This document shows positions 7,898-16,976 of a stretch of 64,000 nt of DNA, one piece after another. Where the stretch lies: NCBI RefSeq assembly GCF_009696685.2, contig NZ_CP102355.1, positions 2,219,501-2,283,500 on the forward strand, in the 5' to 3' direction. Both the position numbers and the translations under genes were made by a program. The DNA comes from Paracoccus sp. SMMA_5_TC. GTDB lineage: Bacteria > Pseudomonadota > Alphaproteobacteria > Rhodobacterales > Rhodobacteraceae. The first letter of the stretch is position 1. Each line of letters starts with the position of its first letter. The notes under the pieces were generated by a model. That model saw nothing but the letters and a program-made list of their open reading frames with translations, made no database searches and was not told the origin of the DNA.

Positions 7898-8579
7898 TCT
7901 TCAGATGGCGGGCCAGATTGGCCATGACGAACATCAGATCACCGAATTCCTCGGTCAAATGGGCGTGATCGCCGCTGTCGCGCGCAGTGACCAGTTCGCG
8001 AGTTTCCTCGGCGATCTTGTCAAGCACCTCGGTCGCGTCGGGCCAGTCGAATCCGACACGGGCGGCGCGGTTTTGCAGCTTGACTGCGCGCGTCAGCGCA
8101 GGCAGGCCCAGCGCCACCCCGTCCAGGACACCCTGTTCGGCCTTGGCCGCGCGTTCTCGGGCCTTGATCGCCTCCCAGTCGCGGACCTGCTGCTCGGCGG
8201 TCTTGTCGCGCGATTCGCTGCCAAAGATATGTGGGTGCCGGTCGATCATCTTGTCGGTGACGGATTGCACGACATCGGAAAACCCGAACATTCCCGCCTC
8301 TTCGGCCATGCGGGCGTGAAAGACGACCTGCAACAGCAGATCGCCCAGCTCGCCCGGAAGTTCGTCCCAGGCCTCGCGCGCGATGGCATCGGCGACCTCA
8401 TGGGCTTCCTCGATCGTATAGGGGGCGATGCTGGCGAAATCCTGTTCGATGTCCCAGGGGCAGCCGCTTTGCGGGTCGCGCAGCGCCGCCATGATTGCAA
8501 GCAGGCGGGCGATTCCGGTCTGGTCCCCTTCCCGCAGGGCCAGCGCGGGATGGCGCGCATCGGGGCTGTGCTGGTTCAT
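7737..8579 (-). CDS. mazG: nucleoside triphosphate pyrophosphohydrolase MazG
   Basis: Hydrolyses NTPs and dNTPs to monophosphates plus PPi, cleaning the nucleotide pool. It has two MazG domains: the first with GCPWDIEQDFASIAPYTIEE and the EExxE-type run EEAHEVADAI, then ELGDLLLQVVFHA; the second with EETRELVTA and EEFGDLMFVMANLAR. The 280-residue length is normal. The ATG at 8579 has aaggga 8 bases upstream; an ATG 60 bases further out is possible but adds an atypical start. A phosphotransferase-like gene follows closely. Confidence 0.93.
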   Translation of the reverse strand: MNQHSPDARHPALALREGDQTGIARLLAIMAALRDPQSGCPWDIEQDFASIAPYTIEEAHEVADAIAREAWDELPGELGDLLLQVVFHARMAEEAGMFGFSDVVQSVTDKMIDRHPHIFGSESRDKTAEQQVRDWEAIKARERAAKAEQGVLDGVALGLPALTRAVKLQNRAARVGFDWPDATEVLDKIAEETRELVTARDSGDHAHLTEEFGDLMFVMANLARHLKIDPEEALRLANAKFTRRFRAIESALALQGRRPEDSDLAEMDRLWNEAKAAERA

Positions 8580-8744
8580 GCCTGTTCCCTTGCGTTGGTG
8601 CTTGCCCCTGAACTGCCACAGCGGCATGGCCATGTCCACGTCCCGCGCATGTCCCAGCTTTCTTGCCTTCGGCCGGGCTGGCGGCTAGGGTGCGCGCCAA
8701 TCTGGCGGGGTCAGCCCGCAGCAAAGCCAAGAAGGGATCCTTTG

Positions 8745-9077
8745 ATGTTCGTGACCCCCGCCTATGCCCAGGCCGCCACCGCCCCCTCTGCCGGGGCCGG
8801 CCTTGCCTCGTTCCTGCCGCTGATCCTGATTTTCGTCATCATGTATTTCCTGATGATCCGTCCGCAGCAAAAGCGGATGAAGGAACACCGCGCCATGGTC
8901 GAGGCCCTGAAGAAGGGCGACGAGGTCGTGACCCAAGGCGGGCTGATCGGCAAGATCGCTGCCGTGCGCGACAACGAGGTCGAGGTCGAGATTGCTCCCG
9001 GCGTCAAGGTGCGCGTGGTGCGTTCGACCATCACCGGGCTTGTCAACCGCACACAACCTGCCGCCGCCAACAACTGA
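8745..9077 (+). CDS. yajC: preprotein translocase accessory subunit YajC
   Basis: A small subunit of the SecDF-YajC complex that assists SecYEG-dependent export. It has 110 residues: a short N-terminus, one transmembrane helix at about 22-42 (FLPLILIFVIMYFLMIRP), and a cytoplasmic domain with the family signature GDEVVTQGGLIGKI. The ATG at 8745 has gaaggga 8-10 bases upstream. secD begins 18 bases after its stop, the classical order. Confidence 0.96.
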   Translation: MFVTPAYAQAATAPSAGAGLASFLPLILIFVIMYFLMIRPQQKRMKEHRAMVEALKKGDEVVTQGGLIGKIAAVRDNEVEVEIAPGVKVRVVRSTITGLVNRTQPAAANN

Positions 9078-9094
9078 AGGCCGCGCGCTGAAAA

Positions 9095-10759
9095 ATGCTG
9101 GACATACCTTTCTGGAAGCGTCTGCTGATCCTGGGCCTGGTGGCCCTGGGTCTGTTCTATGCGATGCCGAACCTGTTCTACACCAAGGTCGAGCAGCATA
9201 ACGACGCGATCGCCAAGATCGAGCGCACCGGCGTCGAGACGCCCGAGGATCTGGCCGACCGCGCCCGCTGGCCGGACTGGCTGCCCTCGGGGCTGGTCAA
9301 TCTGGGCCTTGATCTGCGCGGCGGCGCCCATCTGCTGGGCGAGGTTCATGTCCAGGACGTCTACAAGGCGCGGATGGATGCGCTGTGGCCGGAACTGCGC
9401 GACGCGCTGATGGCTCAGCGCGACGTGGTGGGCGCCGTGCGCCGCGTCAACGCACCCGAAGGAGAGCTTGCGGTCGAGATCGCCAACCCCGAGCAAATGG
9501 CCAAGGCGGTCGAGATTGCGCGTGGCCTGGCCACGCCGGTCGTCTCGCTGACCGGGGCCGGGCAAAGCGATCTTGATATCTCGGGCGCCGGCAACCGCCT
9601 GTCCGTGCGTCTGTCCGACGCCGAAAAGGCCGCGACCGATGATCGCACCGTGCAGCAATCGCTTGAAATCATCCGTCGTCGCATCGACGAGGTCGGCACG
9701 CGCGAGCCGACCATCGTCCGTCAGGGCAAGGACCGGATCCTGATCCAGGTGCCCGGGATCGGCTCGGCCGAGGAATTGAAGCAGCTGATCGGCACCACCG
9801 CCAAGCTGACGTTCAACCCGGTCGTTGGCCGCACGTCGGATGCCAATGCTCGCGCCGGGGCCGGCAATGTCGTGCTGCCGTCGATGGATGAACCCGGCGT
9901 CTATTACATCATCGAGGAAGCCCCCGTCGTCACCGGCGAGGATCTGACCGACGCCCGGCCCAGTTTTGACCAGAACGGTCAGCCCGCGGTCGATTTCCGC
10001 TTTGGCCCGTCCGGGGCGAAGCGGTTCGGGGCCTATACCTCGTCCAACATCGGCCAGCCTTTCGCCATTGTTCTGGACAATCAGGTGATTTCTGCGCCGG
10101 TGATCCGCCAGGCGATCACCACCGGCTCGGGCCAGATTTCGGGCGCGATGAATGTCGAGGAATCCAGCCGCCTTGCCGTGCTGTTGCGGGCAGGGGCGCT
10201 GCCGGCCGAAATGACCTTCCTGGAGGAGCGGACGGTCGGCCCCGAACTGGGGCAGGATTCGATCGACGCCGGGCGGCTCTCGTCGATCATCGCCACGGCG
10301 GCGGTGGTTGCCTACATGATCGCCAGCTACGGGCTTTTCGGTGTCTTTGCCTCGATCGCGGTGGTGACCAACGTGATCCTGATCCTGGCGGTGATGTCGA
10401 TGATGGGCGCGACGCTGACCTTGCCGGGCATCGCCGGCATCGTGCTGACCGTCGGCACCGCGGTCGATGCCAACGTCATCATCTATGAACGCATCCGCGA
10501 GGAGTTGCGCGCCGGCAAGCGCGTGGTCAAGGCCATCGACGACGGCTTCAACGAAGCCATGAGCGCAATCATCGATGCCAACGTCACCACCTTCATCGCC
10601 GCCATGGTGATGTTCTTTCTGGGCTCGGGTCCGGTCAAGGGCTTTGCCGTGACGCTGACCATCGGCCTGGTGACATCGGTGTTTACCGCCATTTACCTGA
10701 CGCGGCTGCTGATCGTGTTCTGGCTGGAATGGCGCAAGCCGAAGCAGCTGATTCTGTAA
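9095..10759 (+). CDS. secD: protein translocase subunit SecD
   Basis: The larger RND-type subunit that uses the proton gradient to pull translocated proteins to the periplasmic side. The 554-residue protein has a first membrane helix at about 10-27, the GLDLRGGAHLL motif, a large periplasmic P1 region with two ferredoxin-like parts (about 100-370), and five C-terminal helices with GTAVDANVIIYERIREE. Lengths and motifs are normal. secF follows after 12 bases. Confidence 0.96.
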   Translation: MLDIPFWKRLLILGLVALGLFYAMPNLFYTKVEQHNDAIAKIERTGVETPEDLADRARWPDWLPSGLVNLGLDLRGGAHLLGEVHVQDVYKARMDALWPELRDALMAQRDVVGAVRRVNAPEGELAVEIANPEQMAKAVEIARGLATPVVSLTGAGQSDLDISGAGNRLSVRLSDAEKAATDDRTVQQSLEIIRRRIDEVGTREPTIVRQGKDRILIQVPGIGSAEELKQLIGTTAKLTFNPVVGRTSDANARAGAGNVVLPSMDEPGVYYIIEEAPVVTGEDLTDARPSFDQNGQPAVDFRFGPSGAKRFGAYTSSNIGQPFAIVLDNQVISAPVIRQAITTGSGQISGAMNVEESSRLAVLLRAGALPAEMTFLEERTVGPELGQDSIDAGRLSSIIATAAVVAYMIASYGLFGVFASIAVVTNVILILAVMSMMGATLTLPGIAGIVLTVGTAVDANVIIYERIREELRAGKRVVKAIDDGFNEAMSAIIDANVTTFIAAMVMFFLGSGPVKGFAVTLTIGLVTSVFTAIYLTRLLIVFWLEWRKPKQLIL

Positions 10760-10771
10760 GGGGACTGGAAC

Positions 10772-11767
10772 ATGGCCTTTCGTCTGAAGCTGGTGCCCGA
10801 CCAGACCAATTTCAACTTCTTTCGCTGGCAGTGGCTTACCTTTGGCATCTCGGCTGTAGCCATGGTGGCATCGGTGGTGCTGGTCCTGGTGATGGGGCTG
10901 AACTTCGGCATCGATTTCCGGGGCGGCACCACCATCCGCACCGAAAGCCCGACCGCCTTCGAGGTGGGCGATTATCGCCAGGCGCTGAGCGATCTGAACC
11001 TGGGCGATGTCGCCATCACCGAGGTGTTCGACCCGTCCTTCGGCCAGGAAAAGCATGTGGCGATGATCCGCATCGGCACGACCGAGGGCGCCGGCTCGGT
11101 CACGCCCGAACAGCTGAACCAGGTCGAGGCCGCGCTGCAAACCGTCGATCCGGCAGTGCGCTTTGCGGCGGTGGAATCGGTCGGGCCCAAGGTCTCGGGC
11201 GAATTGATCAAGACCGCGATCTATGCGGTGGGGGCGGCGACCATCGCCATCATGTTCTACATCTGGCTGCGTTTCGAATGGCAGTTCGCCCTGGGCGCGG
11301 TGGTGTCGATCGCGCATGACGTGCTGCTGACGCTGGGCCTGTTCGCGCTGTTCCAGCTGAAATTCGATCTGACCACTATTGCAGCGCTGCTGACCACGCT
11401 GGGGTATTCGGTCAACGATACCGTGGTGGTCTTTGACCGGTTGCGGGAAAACCTGATCAAATACAAGTCGATGCCGCTGATCGACGTGATGAACCTGACC
11501 GTCAACGAAACCCTGTCGCGCACTGTGATGACGGCGGTCACCACCGCGCTGGCGCTGACCGCCATGCTGATTTTTGGCGGCGACGTCATCCGCGAGTTTG
11601 TCATCGCCATGTTGTGGGGGGTGTTCGTCGGCGCCTATTCAACGGTCTATGTCGCCAAGAACGTGGTGCTGTGGCTGGGCGTCAAGCGCGACTGGTCCAA
11701 GCCCGGCGACAAGAAGGACAAGCCCGTGGGTGAGGATGTGCCCGCCGCCTTCCGGGACGCGCCCTGA
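10772..11767 (+). CDS. secF: protein translocase subunit SecF
   Basis: The second RND-type half of the SecDF motor. It has 331 residues: a first helix at about 25-45, the GIDFRGGTTIRTE motif, a short periplasmic domain, then five helices with TTLGYSVNDTVVVFDRLRENL. The cytoplasmic tail is charged (KPGDKKDKPVGEDV). The stop overlaps the next ATG (TGATG), which ties the following gene to this operon. Confidence 0.96.
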   Translation: MAFRLKLVPDQTNFNFFRWQWLTFGISAVAMVASVVLVLVMGLNFGIDFRGGTTIRTESPTAFEVGDYRQALSDLNLGDVAITEVFDPSFGQEKHVAMIRIGTTEGAGSVTPEQLNQVEAALQTVDPAVRFAAVESVGPKVSGELIKTAIYAVGAATIAIMFYIWLRFEWQFALGAVVSIAHDVLLTLGLFALFQLKFDLTTIAALLTTLGYSVNDTVVVFDRLRENLIKYKSMPLIDVMNLTVNETLSRTVMTAVTTALALTAMLIFGGDVIREFVIAMLWGVFVGAYSTVYVAKNVVLWLGVKRDWSKPGDKKDKPVGEDVPAAFRDAP

Positions 11768-12123
11768 TGGCCAACATGGTCCCGACCGAGTTTCTGGGGG
11801 CGGTGCCGATCGACGGCTATGGGCCCGGATTCTTCCGTGTCGGCGGCGTGGTGCATCGCGGTGCGGTCATCGTGACCGCGTCCGGGGTCACGCCCTGGGG
11901 CGGACTTGAGGATCGCGCCGCCTTGCTGGCACTGGCGGGACAGATCGATGTGCTGTTTCTGGGCATGGGCGCCGACATCGCCTTGCCCTCGGCGGAATTG
12001 CGGGCGGCGCTGGATCGGGCCGGGCTGATGGCCGAGCCGATGAACACCCCCTCGGCGGCGCGCAGCTATAACGTGACGCTTTCCGAAGGGCGGCGCGTGG
12101 CCTGCGCGCTGCTGCCGGTATGA
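11767..12123 (+). CDS. Mth938-like domain protein
   Basis: A 118-residue single-domain protein of the Mth938/DUF498 family, related to the human complex I assembly factor NDUFAF3. Visible family features are [33 protein letters not shown] and the [18 protein letters not shown] end. Its bacterial role is not established. It is a frequent downstream partner of secF in alphaproteobacteria, and here it overlaps both secF and ccmA by 1-4 bases. Confidence 0.85.
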   Translation: MANMVPTEFLGAVPIDGYGPGFFRVGGVVHRGAVIVTASGVTPWGGLEDRAALLALAGQIDVLFLGMGADIALPSAELRAALDRAGLMAEPMNTPSAARSYNVTLSEGRRVACALLPV

Positions 12124-12752
12124 ATCTGCTGACCGTCAGCGATCTGGCGGTAGCGCGGGGCGGGCTGCGGGCGGTCGAAGGGCTGTCTTTCGTGCTCGAG
12201 CCGGGGCGGGTGCTGCTGTTGCGCGGCCCGAACGGGATCGGCAAGACCACGGTGCTGCGCACGCTGGCCGGATTGCAGCCGGCCGCGGCCGGCGAAATCG
12301 AGGCCGCGCCCGAGATCATGGCCTATGCGGGCCACGCCGACGGGCTGAAGCCGGCGCTGAGCGTGGCCGAGAATCTGACCTTCTGGGCGGGTATCTTCGG
12401 TGGTGGCACGGTCGGCCCGGCGCTTGAGCAGATGAACCTGACCGCGCTGGCGCGACGACCGGCGCATGCGCTTTCCGCCGGTCAGAAGCGCCGCCTGGGT
12501 CTGGCGCGGTTGCTGGTCACCGGCCGGCCGCTGTGGCTGCTGGATGAGCCTACGGTCTCGCTGGATGCGGCTTCGGTGCAGCTTTTTGCCGACACCCTGC
12601 GGCGCCACCTGGGGCAGGGGGGCGCAGCGCTGATCGCCACCCATATCGACCTTGGCCTGCCCGAGGCCGACAGCCTGGACCTCAGCTCCTATCGCGCCCG
12701 CAACCTGTGTCCCCCGCCGCGACCGGCAGGTTTCAACGAGGCATTCGGATGA
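12120..12752 (+). CDS. ccmA: cytochrome c biogenesis ATP-binding protein CcmA
   Basis: ATPase of the CcmABCD complex, which releases haem-loaded CcmE for cytochrome c maturation. The 210-residue protein has Walker [10 protein letters not shown], the signature [15 protein letters not shown], Walker B LWLLDEP and the switch His in THIDLG. The start overlaps the previous stop (ATGA), and its own stop overlaps the ccmB start the same way. Confidence 0.95.
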   Translation: MNLLTVSDLAVARGGLRAVEGLSFVLEPGRVLLLRGPNGIGKTTVLRTLAGLQPAAAGEIEAAPEIMAYAGHADGLKPALSVAENLTFWAGIFGGGTVGPALEQMNLTALARRPAHALSAGQKRRLGLARLLVTGRPLWLLDEPTVSLDAASVQLFADTLRRHLGQGGAALIATHIDLGLPEADSLDLSSYRARNLCPPPRPAGFNEAFG

Positions 12753-13405
12753 AAACCCTGGTGTGGCGCGACCTGCGACTGGCCATCCGCGCCGGCGGCG
12801 GTTTCGGCCTGGCGCTGGCGTTTTTCCTGATCGTCTGCACGCTGGTGCCCTTTGGCGTCGGGCCGCAGCAAGCGCAGCTGGCCCCCATCGCCGCGGGCGT
12901 GCTGTGGGTGGCGGCGCTGCTCTCGTGCCTGCTGTCGCTCGATCGCATCTTTGCCCTGGATTACGAGGACGGCTCGCTGGATCTGCTGGCCACCGCCCCC
13001 CTGCCGCTCGAGGGCGTGGTGGCGGCCAAGGCGCTGGCGCATTGGCTGGTCACGGGGCTGCCGCTGGCATTGGCGGCGCCGGTGTTCGGACTGCTGCTGC
13101 ATCTGCCGGCGCCGGCCTATCCGTGGCTGGTGGTGTCGTTGCTGATCGGCACGCCGGCGCTGTCGATGCTGGGCGCCTTTGGCGCGGCGGTGACAGTGGG
13201 GCTACGCCGCGGCGGGTTGCTGCTGTCGTTGCTGGTGTTACCGCTTTATGTGCCGACGCTGATCTTTGGCGCCGATGCGGTGCGGCGTGCTGCCGCAGGG
13301 GGCGATCCGGGCACAGCGCTGGCGTTTCTGGGCGCGATTTCCCTTGCGACGCTGGCGCTTGTGCCATTTGCCGCGGCTGCGGCGCTGCGGGTCAATCTGC
13401 GGTGA
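12749..13405 (+). CDS. ccmB: cytochrome c biogenesis permease CcmB
   Basis: Membrane subunit of the CcmAB haem-handling ABC complex. It has 218 residues with six hydrophobic segments; the [17 protein letters not shown] stretch between helices is typical, as are [26 protein letters not shown] and its hydrophobic neighbourhood. The ATG at 12749 overlaps the ccmA stop; a longer in-frame start inside ccmA is not needed. Confidence 0.95.
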   Translation: MKTLVWRDLRLAIRAGGGFGLALAFFLIVCTLVPFGVGPQQAQLAPIAAGVLWVAALLSCLLSLDRIFALDYEDGSLDLLATAPLPLEGVVAAKALAHWLVTGLPLALAAPVFGLLLHLPAPAYPWLVVSLLIGTPALSMLGAFGAAVTVGLRRGGLLLSLLVLPLYVPTLIFGADAVRRAAAGGDPGTALAFLGAISLATLALVPFAAAAALRVNLR

Positions 13406-13446
13406 GCGGGCTTGAGCCAAGCCGCCGCAGCGGATAGTGAGGGCTG

Positions 13447-14172
13447 ATGTCGATCTGGGAATACGCCAATCCTGCCAAGTTCATGCGCACCTCGGGGCGG
13501 CTGCTGCCCTGGGCGGTGGCGGGTGCCGCGGTCTGCACCGTTACCGGCCTGGTCTGGGGCTTTCTGACCCCCGAGGATTACAAGCAGGGCTCGACCGTCA
13601 AGATCATCTTCCTGCACGTTCCGGCGGCGCTGATGGCGATCAACATCTGGCTGATGATGCTTGCCGCCTCGCTGATCTGGCTGATCCGTCGTCATCACGT
13701 CAGTGCGCTGGCCGCCAAGGCGGCAGCGCCGGTGGGCGCGGTGATGACGCTGATCGCGCTGGTTACCGGGGCGATCTGGGGCCAGCCGATGTGGGGCACC
13801 TGGTGGGAATGGGATCCGCGGCTGACATCCTTTCTGATCCTGTTCCTGTTCTATCTGGGATATATCGCGCTGTGGGCGGCGGTCGAGGATCCCGACAGCG
13901 CCGCCGATCTGACCGGGGTGCTGTGCCTGGTCGGTTCGGTCTTTGCGCTGCTGTCGCGCTACGCGGTCAATTTCTGGAACCAGGGCCTGCATCAGGGGGC
14001 GTCGCTGTCGCTGGCGCCGGGAGAACGCATGTCGGCGGTCTATCGCTATCCGTTGTATCTGACCATGCTGGGGTTTTTCCTGCTGTTCCTGGCGCTGCTG
14101 CTGGTCCGCACCCGGACCGAGATTCGCCGCCGCCGCCTGGCCGCCCTGTTGGCAAAGGAGAACCGGAGTTGA
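13447..14172 (+). CDS. ccmC: haem transport protein CcmC
   Basis: Loads haem onto CcmE at the periplasmic face. It has 241 residues, six membrane helices and the tryptophan-rich haem-handling motif WGQPMWGTWWEWDPRLTS (about residues 114-131), flanked by conserved His residues in FLHVPAAL and VNFWNQGLHQG. It lies 41 bases after ccmB. Its last codons overlap the TTG start of ccmD. Confidence 0.96.
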   Translation: MSIWEYANPAKFMRTSGRLLPWAVAGAAVCTVTGLVWGFLTPEDYKQGSTVKIIFLHVPAALMAINIWLMMLAASLIWLIRRHHVSALAAKAAAPVGAVMTLIALVTGAIWGQPMWGTWWEWDPRLTSFLILFLFYLGYIALWAAVEDPDSAADLTGVLCLVGSVFALLSRYAVNFWNQGLHQGASLSLAPGERMSAVYRYPLYLTMLGFFLLFLALLLVRTRTEIRRRRLAALLAKENRS

Positions 14173-14312
14173 TCGATCTGGGCAAATACGCGGGCACGGT
14201 GCTTGCTGCCTATGGCGTCAGCCTGCTGCTCTTGGTGGGGGTGATCGTGCAAAGCGCGCTGGCCAGCCGCCGCGCCCGCCGCGCATTGGAGGAGTTCGAG
14301 GATCGTGGCTAG
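14169..14312 (+). CDS. ccmD: haem exporter protein CcmD (47 residues)
   Basis: A tiny membrane subunit that bridges CcmABC and haem-loaded CcmE. It starts with a TTG overlapping the ccmC stop: (M)IDLGKYAGTVLAAYG, a hydrophobic helix at about 10-30, then the basic SRRARRALEEFE tail typical of CcmD. An aggag-type site (cggag, 14164-14168) is immediately upstream, so coupled re-initiation from ccmC is likely. The end overlaps the ccmG start by 8 bases. Confidence 0.85.
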   Translation: MIDLGKYAGTVLAAYGVSLLLLVGVIVQSALASRRARRALEEFEDRG

Positions 14313-14844
14313 GTTGTCGCCGATGATGCTGTTGCCGGTCGCAATCTTTGCCGGCTTTGCCGCCGTTGCCGGCTGGGCGCTGCTGCGCTCGGACCCCAAT
14401 GACCTGCCCTCGGCCTTCATCGGACGCGAGGCGCCATCGGTCGGGGCGACCACCTTGCCCGGCAAGACCCAGCTGACCGACGAGATGCTGCGCCAGCCCG
14501 GGGTCAAGCTGGTCAATTTCTGGGCCAGCTGGTGCCCGCCCTGCCGGGCCGAGCATCCGACCCTGACCGAGCTTTCGGCCCGCATGCCCGTCTATGGCGT
14601 CGACCTGAAAGACCCCGAGGCCAATGCCCAGGCATTCCTGTCCGAACACGGTGATCCCTTTCATGCGCTGGCCACCGACCCGCGCGGGCGCGTCGCCATC
14701 GATTGGGGGGTAACCGCGCCGCCGGAAACCTTCATTCTGGACGGAAACGGCCGTATCCTTTACCGGCACGCAGGGCCCCTGGTCCGCGACGATTATACCA
14801 ACCGCTTCCTGCCCGAACTGGAAAAGGCGCTGGCGGCGCAGTGA
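14305..14844 (+). CDS. ccmG: thiol:disulfide interchange protein CcmG/DsbE
   Basis: A periplasmic thioredoxin-like reductant that keeps apocytochrome c cysteines reduced for haem attachment. It has 179 residues: an N-terminal anchor helix at about 8-27, the active site WASWCPPC (Cys77 and Cys80), the CcmG acidic region VYGVDLKDPEANA, and the cis-Pro segment GVTAPPETFI. It starts with GTG at 14305 inside the end of ccmD. It closes the visible ccm run; ccmE, ccmF and ccmH are not in this window. Confidence 0.95.
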   Translation: MARLSPMMLLPVAIFAGFAAVAGWALLRSDPNDLPSAFIGREAPSVGATTLPGKTQLTDEMLRQPGVKLVNFWASWCPPCRAEHPTLTELSARMPVYGVDLKDPEANAQAFLSEHGDPFHALATDPRGRVAIDWGVTAPPETFILDGNGRILYRHAGPLVRDDYTNRFLPELEKALAAQ

Positions 14845-14930
14845 CGGGCGGCATCGGCCGCGCCGTGCGGTCGAGGCTTTCCATTGCCATTCAGCGGGGT
14901 TAAGACGGCCGGGCTTGCAAGAGGCCCGCC

Positions 14931-16034
14931 ATGTCGCAGAACCAGACGACCATCGCCCCGCAACCCGGCATCATGGACATCGCCCTGTATGAGGGCGGCG
15001 CCGCCAAGATTGCCGGGGTGGAAAATGTCACCAAGCTTTCGTCGAACGAAAACCCCTTCGGCCCCTCTGACAAGGCGCGCGAGGCCTTTGCCCGTGCCGT
15101 TCACAACCTGCACCGCTATCCGAGCACCGATCATTCCGGCCTGCGCGCGGCCATTGCCGAGGTTCACGGCCTGGATGCGCGCCGCATCATCTGTGGCGTC
15201 GGCTCGGACGAGATCATCCATTTCCTGTGCCAGGCCTATGCCGGTCCGGGCACCGAGGTTCTGTTCACCGAACACGGATTCCTGATGTATCGGATCAGCG
15301 CCCAGGCGGCTGGCGCCACTCCCGTTCAGGTGGCCGAGCGCGAGCGCGTCACCGATGTCGACGCGCTGATCGCCGCAGTTACTCCGCACACGCGACTGAT
15401 CTTTGTCGCCAACCCGAACAACCCCACCGGCACGATGATCGGCCTGGCCGAGCTTGAGCGTCTGGCCCGCGCCGCGCCGCATGCGATCGTGGTCATCGAC
15501 GCCGCCTATGCCGAATATGTCGAGGATTACGATGGCGGTGCCGAGCTGGCGACGCGGCTGCCCAACGTTTTCATGACGCGGACGTTTTCCAAGATCTACG
15601 GTCTTGGCGGCCTGCGGGTGGGCTGGGGCTACGGGCCGCAGGCGATCGTGGATGTGCTGAACCGAATCCGCGGCCCCTTCAACCTGTCGTCGGCGGCGCT
15701 CGAGGCGGCCGAAGCTGCGGTGCGCGACCGCGATCACGTCACGCGCTGCCAGGCTGAGAATGCGCGCATGCGCGCCTGGCTGGCCGAGGCGCTGGCAGAA
15801 AAGGGGGTGCCTTCGGACACCTCCTGCGCGAACTTCATCCTTGCTCGCTTTGCCGACACCGCCACCGCCGAGGCCTGCGACGAGGCGCTGAAGCGCGAAG
15901 GTCTGATCGTGCGGCGCGTCGCAGGTTACGGCCTGCCGCATTGCCTGCGCATCACTATCGGAGACGAGGCATCCTGCCGCCGTGTTGCCCATGTCATCGG
16001 CCAGTTCATGGCCCAGCGCGCAGGGGATCGCTGA
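14931..16034 (+). CDS. hisC: histidinol-phosphate aminotransferase
   Basis: A PLP enzyme that transaminates imidazole acetol phosphate in histidine synthesis; the family often also acts on aromatic amino acids. It has 367 residues, with [12 protein letters not shown] near the start, the Asn/Tyr cofactor region [25 protein letters not shown], and the Schiff-base lysine in [17 protein letters not shown]. Its neighbour tyrC, starting on the same bases as its stop, suggests a shared role in aromatic amino acid synthesis. Confidence 0.94.
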   Translation: MSQNQTTIAPQPGIMDIALYEGGAAKIAGVENVTKLSSNENPFGPSDKAREAFARAVHNLHRYPSTDHSGLRAAIAEVHGLDARRIICGVGSDEIIHFLCQAYAGPGTEVLFTEHGFLMYRISAQAAGATPVQVAERERVTDVDALIAAVTPHTRLIFVANPNNPTGTMIGLAELERLARAAPHAIVVIDAAYAEYVEDYDGGAELATRLPNVFMTRTFSKIYGLGGLRVGWGYGPQAIVDVLNRIRGPFNLSSAALEAAEAAVRDRDHVTRCQAENARMRAWLAEALAEKGVPSDTSCANFILARFADTATAEACDEALKREGLIVRRVAGYGLPHCLRITIGDEASCRRVAHVIGQFMAQRAGDR

Positions 16035-16975
16035 TGCAGCCGATGTTCCAGCGGGTTGCTTTGATCGGTCTGGGCCTGATCGCGGGATCGATGTCGCTGG
16101 CAATGCGCCAGGCTGGCCTGGCGGGCGAGGTGGTGGGCTATGCGCGATCGGCCGAAACCCGTCGGGTGGCGGCAGAGATCGATCTTGTCGATCGGGTCGT
16201 GGACACTGCCGAACAGGCGGTTGCCGGTGCCGATCTGGTGGTGTTGGCGGTTCCGGTCGGCGCGATGGGCGAGGTCGCGGCCCGCATTGCCCCGCATCTG
16301 AGCCCGGGCGCCATCGTGACCGATGTGGGGTCGGTAAAGCGGGCTGTGGTCGACGAAGTGTCCCCCCATATCCCGCCAGGCGTGCATTTCATTCCGGGCC
16401 ATCCCTTGGCGGGCACCGAACATTCCGGCCCGCGATCGGGCTTTGCCACGCTGTTTCACAACCGCTGGTGGCTGCTGACCCCGGCCGAGGATGTCGATGC
16501 ACAGGCGATTGCGCGGCTGACGGCATTGATCCGGGCGATGGGCGCCAATGTCGAAAGCATGGATGCCGCCCATCATGATCTGGTGCTGGCGGTGACGAGC
16601 CATACCCCGCACCTGATCGCCTATACGATGGTTGGCGTGGCCGATCACCTCAAGCGCGTCACCGAAAGCGAGGTCATCAAGTATTCCGCCGCCGGTTTTC
16701 GCGATTTCACCCGCATCGCCGCATCCGATCCGACGATGTGGCGGGATGTATTCCTGCAGAACAAGGACGCGGTTCTGGACATTCTTGGTCGGTTCACCGA
16801 AGAGCTTTTCGTGTTGCAGCGTGCCATTCGCATGGGCGACGGTCAGCATCTGCACGACTATTTTACCCGGACCCGTGCCATTCGGCGTGGGATCATCGAG
16901 GCAGGCCAGGACACCGCCGCCCCGGATTTCGGCCGCAGCCAGGCATCGCCACCGATACCCGGCAACAAGGCCTGA
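16034..16975 (+). CDS. tyrC: prephenate/cyclohexadienyl dehydrogenase
   Basis: NAD(P)-linked oxidation of prephenate or arogenate toward tyrosine. It has 313 residues with an N-terminal Rossmann motif GLGLIAGSMSLAMRQAG, then VVLAVPVGAMGEV, and the catalytic region DVGSVK...PGVHFIPGHPLAGTEHSGP. The ATG at 16034 overlaps the hisC stop. Its 3' end nearly abuts the convergent DUF2125 gene. Substrate preference (prephenate or arogenate) cannot be read from the sequence. Confidence 0.93.
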   Translation: MQPMFQRVALIGLGLIAGSMSLAMRQAGLAGEVVGYARSAETRRVAAEIDLVDRVVDTAEQAVAGADLVVLAVPVGAMGEVAARIAPHLSPGAIVTDVGSVKRAVVDEVSPHIPPGVHFIPGHPLAGTEHSGPRSGFATLFHNRWWLLTPAEDVDAQAIARLTALIRAMGANVESMDAAHHDLVLAVTSHTPHLIAYTMVGVADHLKRVTESEVIKYSAAGFRDFTRIAASDPTMWRDVFLQNKDAVLDILGRFTEELFVLQRAIRMGDGQHLHDYFTRTRAIRRGIIEAGQDTAAPDFGRSQASPPIPGNKA

Positions 16976-16976
16976 T

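Noticed and set aside
8762..11317. An 851-codon open frame on the minus strand.
   Set aside because: It is antisense to yajC, secD and secF, is rich in His, Asp, Arg and Gln, and has no domain pattern; a GC-rich shadow frame.
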